Origin: Actinacidiphila oryziradicis
GTDB lineage: Bacteria > Actinomycetota > Actinomycetes > Streptomycetales > Streptomycetaceae
DNA: 64,000 nucleotides
Assembly: GCF_005047355.1 (NCBI RefSeq)
Contig: NZ_SUMC01000026.1
Span: 62,001 to 126,000, forward strand
Direction of reading: 5' to 3'
The notes under the pieces were generated by a model. That model was not told the origin of the DNA, made no database searches, and worked only from the letters and a program-made list of their open reading frames with translations. Both the position numbers and the translations under genes were made by a program. This document shows, one piece after another, positions 7,667-16,936 of the stretch; the stretch's first letter is position 1; every line of letters begins with the position of its first letter.

Positions 7667-9298
7667 TCAGTACGCGCCCGCGCCGGTGAGCGCACGCACT
7701 TCCTGCTCGGCGAACTTCGCCGGGTCCGGCCGTTCGTCGGACAGGAGCGTGCCGATCCAGCCGAACAGGAAGCCGAGCGGGATGGACACGATCCCGGGGT
7801 TACCGAGCGGGAACCACTGGAAGTCCACGCCCGGGAACATGGCGTCGGGACTGCCCGACACCACCGGCGAGAAGAGCACCAGGGTCACCGAGACGATCAG
7901 CCCGCCGTACGTCGCCCAGACCGCGCCCTTCGTGGTGAACCGCCGCCAGAACAGCGCGAACAACATCGTCGGTACAAGTGACGAGCCGGCCATGGCGATG
8001 GCCAGCGACACCAGGAAGGCGACATTCATCTTCTGCGCGAGCAGCGACAGCAGGACCGCGACCGCGCCGATGCCGATGGAGGCGTAGCGCGCCGCCCACA
8101 ATTCCTCGAGCTCGGTCGCCTTGCCCTTGCGGATCACCGCCGCGTAGAGATCGTGGGCGAGCGACGAGGACGCGGCGAGCGTGAGGCTGGCCACGACGGC
8201 CAGGATGCTGATGAACGCCACGCAGGCGAAGATGCCGAGCATCACCGTGCTGCCCAGCGATCCGGGCCGGCCGCCCACCGCCTGGGCGAGCAGAATCAGA
8301 GCCGTGTTGCCGGTCGGGTCCGATGCCTTGATGGTGGCCGGGCCGACGAGCGCGGCGGCGCCGAAGCCCAGCACCAGCGTCATCAGGTAGAAGCCGCCCA
8401 TCATCCCGATCGCCCATCCCACGGACTTACGGGCGGTCCGCGCGGTTGGCACCGTGTAGACACGCATGAGGCAGTGCGGCAGACCGGCGAGGCCGAAGCC
8501 GAGGGCCATTGCCTGGCTGACGAAATCCACCCGGGAGGCGACGGTCTTGCCGTATTCCAGACCCGGGGAGAGAAACGCCTTGCCCTGCGGGCTCTTTGAG
8601 GCGGCCGTGCCGAGCAGGTGGCTGAGGTTCCATCCGAACTGGTCGAGCAGCAGCACAGTGGCGATGGCGGCCACCACCAGCAACAGCACGGTCTTGGTGA
8701 TGGCGACCCAGGTGATGCCCTTCATCCCGCCCAGCACGACGTACACGATCATCAACGCGCCGAGGATGAGGATGACGACATCCTTGGTACCCCCGCCGGA
8801 CGACCCGAGCAGCACAGCGACGAGCGCCCCGGCGCCGACCATCTGCGCGAGCAGGTAGAAGATGACGGTCGTCAGGTTGGCGACGGCGGCCGCCGTACGG
8901 ATCGGCCGCTCCCGCAATCGCAGCGAGAGGGTGTCGGCGAGGGTGAACCGGCCGGTGTTGCGCATCGGTTCGGCGATGAGCAACAAAAACACGACCCAGC
9001 CGACCAGAAAGCCGATCGCGTACAAAAAGCCGTCGAAACCGTACAGCGACATGCTGCCGGTAATACCGAGTACGGAGGCGGCGGACATGAAGTCGCCGGA
9101 GAGGGCCAGGCCGTTCTGCATGGCGAAGAACTCACGACCGCCGGTGTAGAACTGGCCGGTGGTGTGGGTGCTGTGCCGGGACCACAGGGTGATGCCCAGG
9201 GTGACCAGGGTGACGACGATCGACAGCGTCACGAACAGGGTGCGGTGCCCGGAGGTCACCGACTGCGCGCCCGACGCGAGTGCCCACGAGAGCGCCAT
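7667..9298 (-). CDS. Sodium/solute symporter, cation:acetate (ActP/MctC) type
   Basis: A 543-residue SSS-family (SLC5) membrane transporter with about 13 transmembrane helices, importing a short-chain monocarboxylate such as acetate with a cation. Typical features are TGGREFFAMQNGLALSGDFMS near residue 55, a first-half GGMKGITWVA and the LPHCLMRVYTVP segment. The ATG at 9298 overlaps the TGA of the upstream DUF485 gene (TGATG); a GTG one codon earlier is also possible. DUF485 plus acetate-type symporter is a standard pair. Substrate not provable here. Confidence 0.9.
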   Translation of the reverse strand: MALSWALASGAQSVTSGHRTLFVTLSIVVTLVTLGITLWSRHSTHTTGQFYTGGREFFAMQNGLALSGDFMSAASVLGITGSMSLYGFDGFLYAIGFLVGWVVFLLLIAEPMRNTGRFTLADTLSLRLRERPIRTAAAVANLTTVIFYLLAQMVGAGALVAVLLGSSGGGTKDVVILILGALMIVYVVLGGMKGITWVAITKTVLLLVVAAIATVLLLDQFGWNLSHLLGTAASKSPQGKAFLSPGLEYGKTVASRVDFVSQAMALGFGLAGLPHCLMRVYTVPTARTARKSVGWAIGMMGGFYLMTLVLGFGAAALVGPATIKASDPTGNTALILLAQAVGGRPGSLGSTVMLGIFACVAFISILAVVASLTLAASSSLAHDLYAAVIRKGKATELEELWAARYASIGIGAVAVLLSLLAQKMNVAFLVSLAIAMAGSSLVPTMLFALFWRRFTTKGAVWATYGGLIVSVTLVLFSPVVSGSPDAMFPGVDFQWFPLGNPGIVSIPLGFLFGWIGTLLSDERPDPAKFAEQEVRALTGAGAY

Positions 9299-9687
9299 CA
9301 CCGCAGTTCCTCCTGAGCCTTCCAGCGCAGGCGCAGCGCGGCGCTGTCACGCTTGGCCGCGGCGTGCCGCGAGTACTGGTGGCTGACGACGATGGTGGTC
9401 AGGACCTGGAGGACGGTGAACACGAAGCCGACGTTGATCTCGCCGAAAAGCCGCACGCCCATGAAACCCGGTGCCGTGACGGACAGCACCACGTACAGCA
9501 TGTACCACACCAAGACGCCGACGACCGCCGGGAATGCGAAGTTTCGATAGTGGCGACGCACGCCCTGGAACTCCGCACTATCGTGAATTCGCTGATAGAC
9601 CGCGGCGGCCGAGTCCACCACCGAGTCTGTTGGGGTATCGGCTGTGGCGGGAGTTGAGCCCCCGGATATCGGCGGATCGGTACGCAT
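9298..9687 (-). CDS. DUF485 membrane protein, symporter partner
   Basis: A 129-residue protein with a soluble N-terminus (about 50 residues), the DUF485 motif FRxxxRHYRNFAFP-like (FQGVRRHYRNFAFP), and two transmembrane helices around residues 52-75 and 85-110, ending in a basic tail. DUF485 proteins are almost always encoded immediately before acetate/pyruvate-type SSS symporters and are thought to assist or regulate them. AGGAG lies about 10 nt before the ATG. Coupled to the symporter through a TGATG overlap. Confidence 0.88.
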   Translation of the reverse strand: MRTDPPISGGSTPATADTPTDSVVDSAAAVYQRIHDSAEFQGVRRHYRNFAFPAVVGVLVWYMLYVVLSVTAPGFMGVRLFGEINVGFVFTVLQVLTTIVVSHQYSRHAAAKRDSAALRLRWKAQEELR

Positions 9688-10224
9688 CGAGCTGGGACTC
9701 CTGTTGGGGGATGCAATAGGTCATGGCGCGACCTGGCGCGTGCAGAGTTACGAGACCGCTGCCGGACGAGCGCGGATACATAGCCTCGCACTCCTCGCCA
9801 GTTTGACTAAGCGTCATATCGCTTGACAAGCAAAGCTTCACCTGTCGCACACAACCTCACCAGCTCTCCATGAACTTGCCCAACAGTCGACGTGTTTTGC
9901 TACCCGCGGTTTGCTGCCGCTGTCGGCTGTGATGGGCGGAGGGCCGCCAGGGCGTCAGTTGGTTGGCCGTGGTCCGCTGCGGCCGTTGTCGGCCAAACCA
10001 GAAATCCTCCGACTCCCCTCCCGCTTCAAGAAGCTGACAATATTCGTACCCCTATGGTGCTTATCGCCATCGACACGGAAAAGCGGATCATAAATTCTTT
10101 CCTCAAGAGTTTCCGCTTCTTCCGGTAATCTCTCGGGAAGATCACGCAAGAGCGTGTGAAAAAAGCCGGCCCCGGGAATGGATCGCACCGCCATCGGGCA
10201 TCAGGCCGCCCACGCCGTCGCGGC
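9688..10224. other. Intergenic region, partly A/T-rich
   Basis: About 540 bases upstream of the symporter pair and downstream of the HD-domain gene. The part from about 9790 to 10180 is clearly A/T-richer than its surroundings. It contains only a 79-codon minus-strand frame (9955-10194) with low third-position GC, which I do not believe is a gene. It presumably contains the symporter promoter; no clear -10/-35 pair was identified. Confidence 0.5.
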
Positions 10225-10674
10225 TTACGGTGCCGCCAGCCCCAACAGGCCCCGCACCCGGGCGTACTTCGCGGTCAGCCGATCCCGTGTCGCCGGATCG
10301 AGTGCCGCGAGCCGCTGCGGATCCGCGTTGTGCGCGAGGTCGGCCTCCTTGACCAGCAACGCCCCGGGCGTGGCCAGGATGCGCGCCGCGTAGTCTTCCA
10401 CGCTCTCCCCGGGCCGCTTGGTCACCGCCAGGACCATGTCCTTCGTGCTCTGCGGCAGCGCGGCCCCGTCGAGCCATTCGCGTGACAGCGCCTCGTCCTC
10501 GACCGAGTCATGCAGCCATGCGGCGGCGATCTGCTCCTGCGAGCCCCCGCGCTCCGCGACCCCGCCCGCCACCGCCGCCAGGTGCTCGGCATACGGCCGC
10601 CCCGCCTTGTCGACCTGCTTGGCATGGGCCCGGCGCGCCAGCGCCTCCACCTCGGGCAAGCTCAGATACGCCAT
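10225..10674 (-). CDS. HD-domain protein, SpoT/MESH1-like hydrolase
   Basis: A 149-residue single-domain HD phosphohydrolase. It shows the pattern of small (p)ppGpp hydrolases: an N-terminal AHAKQVDKAGRPYAEHLAAVA, the metal-binding AAWLHDSVED and the later VKEADLAHNAD. Length fits a stand-alone hydrolase domain without synthetase or regulatory domains. Metal-dependent hydrolysis of a nucleotide such as ppGpp is the best guess, unproven. GGGAG lies 8 nt before the ATG. The gene is monocistronic beside an A/T-rich intergenic region. Confidence 0.78.
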   Translation of the reverse strand: MAYLSLPEVEALARRAHAKQVDKAGRPYAEHLAAVAGGVAERGGSQEQIAAAWLHDSVEDEALSREWLDGAALPQSTKDMVLAVTKRPGESVEDYAARILATPGALLVKEADLAHNADPQRLAALDPATRDRLTAKYARVRGLLGLAAP

Positions 10675-10737
10675 TGCTGTCTCCCCGTAGGCGCTCGCGT
10701 GTGGCTCACCACCCGATGGTACGGGGCCTCCGCTTGC

Positions 10738-10992
10738 TCAATAGATCCATGGACGCGATTCGCCCGGACGCGCCTCGGCCGCCAAGTCGTCCGCGAGCGC
10801 GGCGATCGTGGCGCGCCCCTCAACCCGCGCCAGCTGTTGCTGCGGCAGCCGCACATCGCCGTGCAGGGCGCCCAGCAGATTGCCGCAGAGGGAGCCGGTG
10901 GAGTCGCATTTCATCGCCACCTGGCGCACACCATCGCGGAGGCGCCGGTCGTCGGCATGGCGGTTCCGCCGGATGATGCAGCGGCGGATCAT
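10738..10992 (-). pseudogene. Relic of ADP-ribosylglycohydrolase, C-terminus only
   Basis: An 84-codon frame whose middle carries the C-terminal signature of ADP-ribosylglycohydrolase-like proteins: CDSTGSLCGNLLGALHGD, then a short RLPQQQL stretch and VEGRATIAALADDL. The family has about 250-350 residues; the N-terminal metal-binding motifs are absent and the first 25 codons do not resemble the family. The normal GDxDST acid is replaced by MKCDST. There is no ribosome site. Most likely a decayed fragment. Confidence 0.62.
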
Positions 10993-11032
10993 GCTGCCCT
11001 GTTCCGACCTGACCGGCGCGTGCCGCGACGCG

Positions 11033-12688
11033 TCAGGCGCCGAAGGTGAACCAGTGGAGGTTGACGAAGTCCGCCGGCTGTCCGCTGGCGAAGGTCAGAT
11101 AGACGGTGTGCACGCCGGTGACCTTGCTGATGTTCGCCGGTACGGTCACCCAGGTCTGCCAGCCGCCGGTGCTGGCGAGGGAGAAGCTGCCGACCGGGGT
11201 GGCGGTGGGGCTGTCGAGCGCGACCTGGACCAGACCGCTGACATTGGCGGCGGCCCCGGAGGCGACGCGGGCGACGAACTGGGTCGCCCCGCCGCTGCCG
11301 AAGTCGAGGTTGGCGTAGCCGAGCCAGTCGCCGCCTGCGATGTATCCCACGTCGTAGCCGCCGCCGGTGTCCGTGGTGGTCTCGGTGGTGGTGCCGGACT
11401 GGCTGGTGTAGGAGGACGCCTGGATGGTGGAGAAGGCGCTGCCGGAGCCCCCTGCCGGCGGGGTGGTGGTGCCGCTGCCGTGGACGGCGTTGAGGGTGAC
11501 GGTCAGCAGGGTGGGGTTGCCGTCGCTGACGTAACCCGACTGATCGGTGCCGCCGTTCGGGGTGACGTCGTCGTAGGGGAAGGCGTAGCCGCGCCCGTCG
11601 CTGGACGTGGCGTGCACGAGCCGCGCGTAGTGGTTGGTCGGCGTGGTCGTGTAGTACGTGGCCGGGCTCTCGCCGTCGGGCTGGTTGGCGTCGGACAGCA
11701 GCGTGCTGCGGTTGAGGGCCGCGCTGATCCGGGCGGTGATGGCGCCCATCTCGGCCGAAGAGACGTTGAAGGGGCCGGAGTTGCAGCTGAAGATGTCGGC
11801 GCTGGAGGGCTGTGAGAAGGTCCCGACGCCCGGGAAGGTGAGCAGGCCGCCGGACACCGTCCCGGTGAGGGTGCCCCAGGACGCCTGGGTGTCGACGTAC
11901 AGCGGGGTGGACGCGTACTTCGACCAGACCTGGTTGAGATACGCGGAGTAGTACCCGGAAAACAGCGAGGAGTTGCGCACGATGCCGTTCGTCGGGCTGA
12001 GTGCCCGCAGATTCTGGCCGCCCGAGGTCACGATCAGCTGGTCCCACCCCTGGCCGTCCGAGGCGTGCTGGGCGGTCAGCCCGGCGCAGACGGTGTCCAG
12101 CCCGCCGGCCGGCAGGCCCGCCACGCTTTGGGTGCCGCCCGAACTGTTGGTCAGCTTCAGCGAGATGGGTATCGCCACGAAGTCGACGGCGCTGATGTTC
12201 GCGTACAGCTGCGAGCTGTTGAAGGTGAACTCGCAGAAGTCCCACTGAGTGTTGATGTTCGGATCGGAGGAGTTGCTCACCGAGGGCTCGACGAGGGCCG
12301 GGCCGGGGTTGAGCAGGAAGGTCAGCTTCTGGTCGACGGAGAACCACAACCGGCCGCCGGCTATCCGGGGAATGGTGATCCGCTTGGCGCCGGCGCCGGA
12401 GGCGTTCAGCGGGATCGCGCAGTCCACCGCGAGGGGAGCGCCTGTGGAGGAGGGGGAGGAGGGGTAGTAGGGGGTCTGGCCGTCGGCCTGGAGCAAGTAC
12501 CAGGCGTTGCCGTTGTCGATGGCCAGGCCGGTGACGTACGCGTAGACGGTGTTGGATCCGGTGTTGTTCTGCACGTCAATGCTGAGCGTCGACGCGGTGG
12601 CGGAGGCGCGGCCTGCCAGGCTGGTGAGGATCGCGGGGGAGGCCAGTGCGGCGGCGGAGGCTCTGAGGATGGTTCTGCGAGGCAGCAT
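11033..12688 (-). CDS. Secreted GH64 endo-beta-1,3-glucanase with C-terminal CBM6-like domain
   Basis: A 551-residue extracellular laminarinase. A twin-arginine-like signal (MLPRRTILRASAAALASPA, cleavage near residue 30) is followed by a GH64 catalytic domain (about 33-400). The two carboxylates correspond to those of the laminaripentaose-producing enzyme: Glu153 in WDFCEFTF and Asp169 in AVDFVAIP. A glycine/threonine/proline linker leads to a CBM6-like domain (about 420-551) with AGGDWLGYANLDFGSGG and VHTVYLTFASG. AAGGAG lies upstream of the ATG. It likely attacks fungal wall beta-glucan. Monocistronic. Confidence 0.9.
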   Translation of the reverse strand: MLPRRTILRASAAALASPAILTSLAGRASATASTLSIDVQNNTGSNTVYAYVTGLAIDNGNAWYLLQADGQTPYYPSSPSSTGAPLAVDCAIPLNASGAGAKRITIPRIAGGRLWFSVDQKLTFLLNPGPALVEPSVSNSSDPNINTQWDFCEFTFNSSQLYANISAVDFVAIPISLKLTNSSGGTQSVAGLPAGGLDTVCAGLTAQHASDGQGWDQLIVTSGGQNLRALSPTNGIVRNSSLFSGYYSAYLNQVWSKYASTPLYVDTQASWGTLTGTVSGGLLTFPGVGTFSQPSSADIFSCNSGPFNVSSAEMGAITARISAALNRSTLLSDANQPDGESPATYYTTTPTNHYARLVHATSSDGRGYAFPYDDVTPNGGTDQSGYVSDGNPTLLTVTLNAVHGSGTTTPPAGGSGSAFSTIQASSYTSQSGTTTETTTDTGGGYDVGYIAGGDWLGYANLDFGSGGATQFVARVASGAAANVSGLVQVALDSPTATPVGSFSLASTGGWQTWVTVPANISKVTGVHTVYLTFASGQPADFVNLHWFTFGA

Positions 12689-12994
12689 GGTGTCGATCTC
12701 CTTGGCGTCCGTCGTGCCGGTCAGGCCCGGAGACGCTCATGGCAGGACCGCACGTCAGGTGGGGGGGGAGGGCCGGGCAGACAGGTCTGCCCGGGAAGCC
12801 GGCGGCGAAGAGCCGCCGCCGTCGATCGGGTCAGCTGGGGCATCCGGCTAGAGGGTAATACCACCGAGCCGATTGGTATAGACCTCGCCGGGATCCTGTC
12901 GTCTGCGGCAGCGCGGAATTCTCGTCCGGCGCCGCCTGGTGTGGCCTCGTGTGGCCTGGTGCGGCGCCCGGAAGGCCTCACTGATCCGCCAGGG
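12689..12994. other. Intergenic, upstream of the glucanase
   Basis: About 300 bases between the glucanase start and the TetR relic. It must hold the glucanase promoter, but I see no clear promoter pair, operator or gene in it. Confidence 0.4.
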
Positions 12995-13330
12995 TCAGGG
13001 ACCCGACGGACTGACCCGCTGCTCGCCCCCGTCCTCCGTGAGATAGGCGATGACCATGTCACCAAGCATGGTGCGGTAGTGCTCTCGGCGGTCCGGCATG
13101 GTGAGGTCGCGGCCGAACAGCGCGCCGAAGGTGTGCCGGTTGGCGACGCGGAAGAAGCAGAAGGCACTGATCATCGCGTGCAGGTCCAGGGCGTCCACGT
13201 CGGCGGTGAAGACGCCCTTGGCCTTGCCCTCGTCCAGGATCCGGGCGAGGACGGCCGCCACCCGGGCATGGGTCGTGTGCTGGGCGGCCGGGCGCACCAC
13301 GTCGTGGAACTCCCCGCACCTGTCCCGGTC
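12995..13330 (-). pseudogene. TetR-family regulator relic, C-terminal ligand domain only
   Basis: The frame ends with a recognisable TetR C-terminal domain: VAAVLARILDEGKAKGVFTA, then LHAMISAFCFFRVANRHTFG and a MLGDMVIAYLT helix. The N-terminal helix-turn-helix is missing. The codons upstream of about 13330 (minus strand) are proline/arginine-rich and resemble no known domain, and there is no start site in the expected place. I therefore call a truncated gene that cannot bind DNA. Confidence 0.7.
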
Positions 13331-13848
13331 GTGGCCGGGACAGGGAGCCCTCGGCGTCCGGGCCCGGTCGGCCAGGCCGATGCTCTCGTTCGGCCGCAGG
13401 CCGGCCGAGCCGGCGGTCCGGCCGGGGTGCGTATGTGTCCTCTCCTCCTTCTTTCCTTGCCGGGCTCCCTGAGGCCGCGTCAGGAGGCAGGGTCGCCGAT
13501 CAGGTCGGCCGTCGGCGGCGGCGAGACGGGTGCCGCCACCAAGGACGCGAACGCGGGCGACCAGTGCGTCCAACACCGTTCGGGACGCGCGTTCCGAGCC
13601 AGGACTCACTCCGCTCAGCGTTGAGGAACGGTGATTCCGAGGCGTAAGGGACCATCATCTCTTCTCGCCCTGCAGCGAGTTGACAGGTGAGTGCGGCACG
13701 AACCACGATGCGTGATGCCACTGGGGCCGCAGTGCCCAGTGTTCTTCTGAACCCACGCCCGGCTCTGTCTCGGTCTGCCCTTTACGGGGAAGGGCGGCCG
13801 TCCTGCCGCTCCCCGGCCCGGGCCCCGTATCGCCAGATTGGGAACTGC
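13331..13848. other. Non-coding or scrambled stretch
   Basis: About 520 bases between the TetR relic and the LAETG protein. Long frames exist on both strands but show no domain, start site or consistent codon bias. No hairpin terminator or operator stands out. Confidence 0.4.
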
Positions 13849-14692
13849 ATGTCCATATCGAGACGTGTCACCCTCCGCCGTCACGACCCACCAGGGCGGC
13901 TACAAGCCCGGTAATGGTCCCGGCCCGGCCAACCCCGCCTCGACCGCCGACCAGTGCGAGTTCTCCCTCGACGGCAACAGCTGGGCGTCGTACGTCAAGG
14001 TGGACGACCTCACCCTCAAGCCCGGCGCCGACGGCAAGGTCCACGTCCAGGTCAGGGTCGCCAAGGACGCCGCCAACTGCACCGCGTCGCTCGCCTCGTA
14101 CCGCACCCACGGCGCCATTTTCGCGACCTCCGGGAAGCAGGTCTTCCACGACTGGGACACCGTCTCGGTCAAGTCCGGCGGTACCGACACCCTCGATGTC
14201 TCGGTGCCGGACGTCGGCTGCTTCGCGCAGGTCGACCTCTACAAGGGCAGCATCAAGTACGACGGCGGGACCGGCGCAGGCCACGGCCCCCTGCCGGAAG
14301 GCCCGAACGGCGCGGTCATCAAGGACAAGCTGATCACGTCCTGGAACGGCGGCTCGAAGGACTGCACCGCCCAGGTCGTCCCCTCGTCCCCGGCCACCAC
14401 CCCCCCGGCCGCCGGCTCCGCCGCGCCGTCCACCCCGGCCGCTACCGCGCCCGAGTCGAGCACTCCGAACACCCCGAGCGCCGCCGCGACGCCGTCCAGC
14501 ACCCCCTCCGCGTCGGACTCGGCCTCCGCTTCGGCCGCGCCGACCGCCGCTCCCAGCGCCTCCGGCGGCGACCTCGCCGAGACCGGCAGCTCCGGCATGG
14601 GCATGACCGCGGCCGGTGCCGCCGTCCTGCTGGTGGCCGGCGGCGGCGTGCTCTTCGCCGTACGGCGTCGCAAGGCGCCCGGCCAGCACTGA
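13849..14692 (+). pseudogene. LAETG-type sortase-anchored surface protein with disrupted signal peptide
   Basis: The body (about 270 codons) has a secreted beta-rich N-terminal region with QGGYKPGNGPG and paired cysteines, a Ser/Thr/Pro/Ala-rich stalk, and a C-terminal sorting signal. That signal is LAETG, a hydrophobic helix (AAGAAVLLVAGGGVLFA) and RRRK, as used by Streptomyces class E sortases. At 13849 an ATG opens MSISRRVTLRR, a typical signal n-region, but it is in another frame. The hydrophobic core is missing, and the body resumes in a frame whose only start is a TTG at 13838 giving no signal peptide. A small deletion with frameshift has probably silenced secretion; a sequencing or assembly error is the alternative. 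Confidence 0.65.
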
Positions 14693-14719
14693 CCGCGACA
14701 CCGTGATCGGGACCCATGG

Positions 14720-14763
14720 GCCCGGTCCTCGCGGCGGCCGGCGGGCCGCCGCGAGGACCGGGC
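14720..14763 (+). terminator. Strong terminator, 20-bp perfect stem
   Basis: A perfect 20-bp stem (14720-14739 with 14744-14763), a GGCG loop and a following TTTGTT. It ends transcription of the LAETG gene and insulates the GntR gene downstream. Confidence 0.88.
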
Positions 14764-14862
14764 TTTGTTCCGCCCAAGAGCAGTGATGCCTTGGCCATGG
14801 CTTGCGGTTGGCAACCCTGAGTTGCGAAGCTGTCGCGGTGAGTCAAATCGAGGGAGGGGCAC

Positions 14863-15618
14863 GTGCCTTTCGGTGAGCAGCCCGCGTACCTTCGCGTCGC
14901 CGACGACCTGCGGCAGAAGATCCTGGACGGCACCCTCCCTCCGCACACCCGGCTGCCCTCTCAGGCCCGGATCCGCACCGAGTACGGCGTCTCGGACACC
15001 GTCGCCCTGGAGGCCCGCAAGGTCCTGATGGCGGAGGGTTACGTCGAGGGCCGCTCCGGCTCCGGTACATATGTCCGCGAGCGCCCCGAGCCGCGCCGCG
15101 TCGCCCGCACCGGCTACCAGCCGTCGGCCGGTCGCTGCTCGCCGTTCCGCCAGGAGCAGGGCGACGAGGGGTTCAAGGGCGCCTGGGAGGCCGGTAGCGC
15201 CCAAGAGACCGCCGGCCCCCGGGTCGCCGAACGGCTGAGGATCCAGCCCGGCGACCGCGTCATGCGCACCCGGTACCTCTTCCGCACCGAGGGCGAGCCG
15301 ATGATGCTCTCCACCTCCTGGGAGCCGTTGGCCGTCACCGGCCGCACCCCCGTCCTGCTTCCGGAGGAAGGGCCGCTGGCGGGCCAGGGGGTCGTCGAGC
15401 GGATGGCCCTGCTCGGCCTCGTCGTCGACAATCTCACCGAGGAGGTCGGCGCCCGCCCCGGCCTCGCCGAGGAGACCGCTGCTCTGGGCGGCGTCCCGGG
15501 GCACATCGTCCTGGAGATCCGGCGCACCTTCTTCTCCGGTGGCCGCCCCGTCGAGACCGCCGATGTTGTCTTCCCCGCCGACCGCTACCGGGCCGCCTAT
15601 CACCTGCCGGTCCGCTGA
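14863..15618 (+). CDS. GntR-family regulator with UTRA domain (HutC type)
   Basis: A 251-residue regulator. The winged helix-turn-helix (about 5-72) has LPSQARIRTEYGVSDTVALEA and the wing GSGTYVRER. The UTRA effector domain (about 90-245) includes ERLRIQPGDRVMRTRYLFR and ends with VVFPADRYRAAYHLPV. The GTG start at 14863 has a GGAGG just upstream and follows the terminator at 14720-14763. No divergent neighbour reveals its target. HutC-type proteins usually sense a sugar or amino-acid derivative. Confidence 0.88.
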   Translation: MPFGEQPAYLRVADDLRQKILDGTLPPHTRLPSQARIRTEYGVSDTVALEARKVLMAEGYVEGRSGSGTYVRERPEPRRVARTGYQPSAGRCSPFRQEQGDEGFKGAWEAGSAQETAGPRVAERLRIQPGDRVMRTRYLFRTEGEPMMLSTSWEPLAVTGRTPVLLPEEGPLAGQGVVERMALLGLVVDNLTEEVGARPGLAEETAALGGVPGHIVLEIRRTFFSGGRPVETADVVFPADRYRAAYHLPVR

Positions 15619-15677
15619 CAGAATCGGTCAACTCCTCGGCTGGGTGCGGCGGTTTCACGTCCAATGCTGTCCGAACG

Positions 15678-15707
15678 TGTCCATGGATTCTTGTTCGGGC
15701 GTAGGGT
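15678..15707 (+). promoter_or_regulatory. Putative promoter giving a leaderless rpiB-like transcript
   Basis: TGTCCA (15678-15683) and TAGGGT (15702-15707) are separated by 18 nt. The -10 ends 7 nt before the ATG at 15715, so the transcript would begin at or next to the start codon. No Shine-Dalgarno sequence is visible, which supports leaderless initiation. Confidence 0.5.
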
Positions 15708-15714
15708 CGGGCAT

Positions 15715-16164
15715 ATGCGCATCGCCGTTTCCTCGGACATGGATGAGCCGCTGGCACGGTTGGTCGTCGACGAGCTGCGCCGCCGCGGTCACACTGTGCT
15801 TGCCCACGGTGCCCTTCGGCCCGGCGACCGCCAGGACTGGGCCTGGAGCGCGGAGGCCGCCGCCCGGGACGTCTCGGACGGGCGCGCCGACCAGGCCGTC
15901 GTCTGCTGCTGGACCGGCACCGGGGCGTCCATCGCCGCCAACAAGGTCCCCGGCGTCCGCGCCGCCCTCTGCGGGGACGCCTACACCGCCGACGGCGCCC
16001 GCAAATGGAACGACGCCAACGCCCTCGCGCTCAGCCTCCGCCTCACCAGCGCCCCCCTCCTCGCCGAGATCCTCGACGCCTGGTTCGCCGGCGCCGCCAG
16101 CGAGGACGAGGACGACCGGGCGAACGTCGCCCACCTCACCCGTCTCGCGGAGGCCGCCCGATGA
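15715..16164 (+). CDS. RpiB/LacA/LacB-family sugar-phosphate isomerase
   Basis: A 149-residue protein of the RpiB/LacAB fold, which interconverts aldose and ketose phosphates. It shows MRIAVSSDMDEPLARLVVDELRRRGH at the N-terminus (read in two parts), the active-site loop WTGTGASIAANKVPGVRAA and KWNDANALALSLRLT. Classical RpiB has a Cys in the CGTG loop; here the segment is CCWTGTG, so the Cys is displaced and the substrate may differ from ribose-5-phosphate. It ends in ATGA overlap with the following small gene. Confidence 0.8.
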   Translation: MRIAVSSDMDEPLARLVVDELRRRGHTVLAHGALRPGDRQDWAWSAEAAARDVSDGRADQAVVCCWTGTGASIAANKVPGVRAALCGDAYTADGARKWNDANALALSLRLTSAPLLAEILDAWFAGAASEDEDDRANVAHLTRLAEAAR

Positions 16165-16334
16165 GCGACCAGCTGCTCTGGGCCGTCATCCGCCAGGACG
16201 ACGCCAACGGCAACCGCTACCGCGTCGGCCGCTACGCCACCCGTGAGGAGGCCGAGCGCGTCGCCGACACCCTCGATACCCGCGGGCGCCGGCAGCTCTA
16301 CGTCATCGAGCGGATCATCCGCCGGGCCTCGTAG
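16161..16334 (+). CDS. Small conserved-type protein, SPOR-like
   Basis: A 57-residue protein beginning with MSDQLLWAVIRQDDANGNRY and containing the RYATREEAERVADTLD helix, then LYVIERI. The strand-helix-strand pattern and alternating charge resemble a minimal SPOR-like fold, but that is by eye only. The ATG overlaps the isomerase stop (ATGA), so it is co-translated. Function unknown. Confidence 0.7.
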   Translation: MSDQLLWAVIRQDDANGNRYRVGRYATREEAERVADTLDTRGRRQLYVIERIIRRAS

Positions 16335-16354
16335 GGCCTGGCCGGACGGCCTCT

Positions 16355-16360
16355 TAGTAT
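16355..16360 (+). promoter_or_regulatory. Putative -10 box of a leaderless Nudix transcript
   Basis: TAGTAT ends 6 nt before the ATG at 16367 and no Shine-Dalgarno is present. No good -35 is seen. Suggestive of leaderless initiation. Confidence 0.4.
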
Positions 16361-16366
16361 TCGCCC

Positions 16367-16774
<408 letters not shown>

Positions 16775-16936
16775 CCACCTCTGTGGCCGGGACCGCGGCC
16801 CCGGCTGCCGTGATGGTCACCGGTACCGGCGGCAGGGCGTTCGATGGGCATCCGTAGCATGGCTGAATCGCCCCGTCGGGCTTTACGCTCAGGCACCTGT
16901 CGGTGCCGGGGAGCGGTGGGTGGGCGGGAGACCGCC

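Noticed and set aside
9955..10194. 79-codon minus-strand frame downstream of the HD gene
   Set aside because: Low third-position GC, includes a TTA codon, no ribosome site and no recognisable domain; probably chance in an A/T-rich stretch.
13331..13609. Extending the TetR relic to an ATG at 13609
   Set aside because: The extra N-terminal sequence is Arg/Pro-rich, carries no helix-turn-helix and has no start site.
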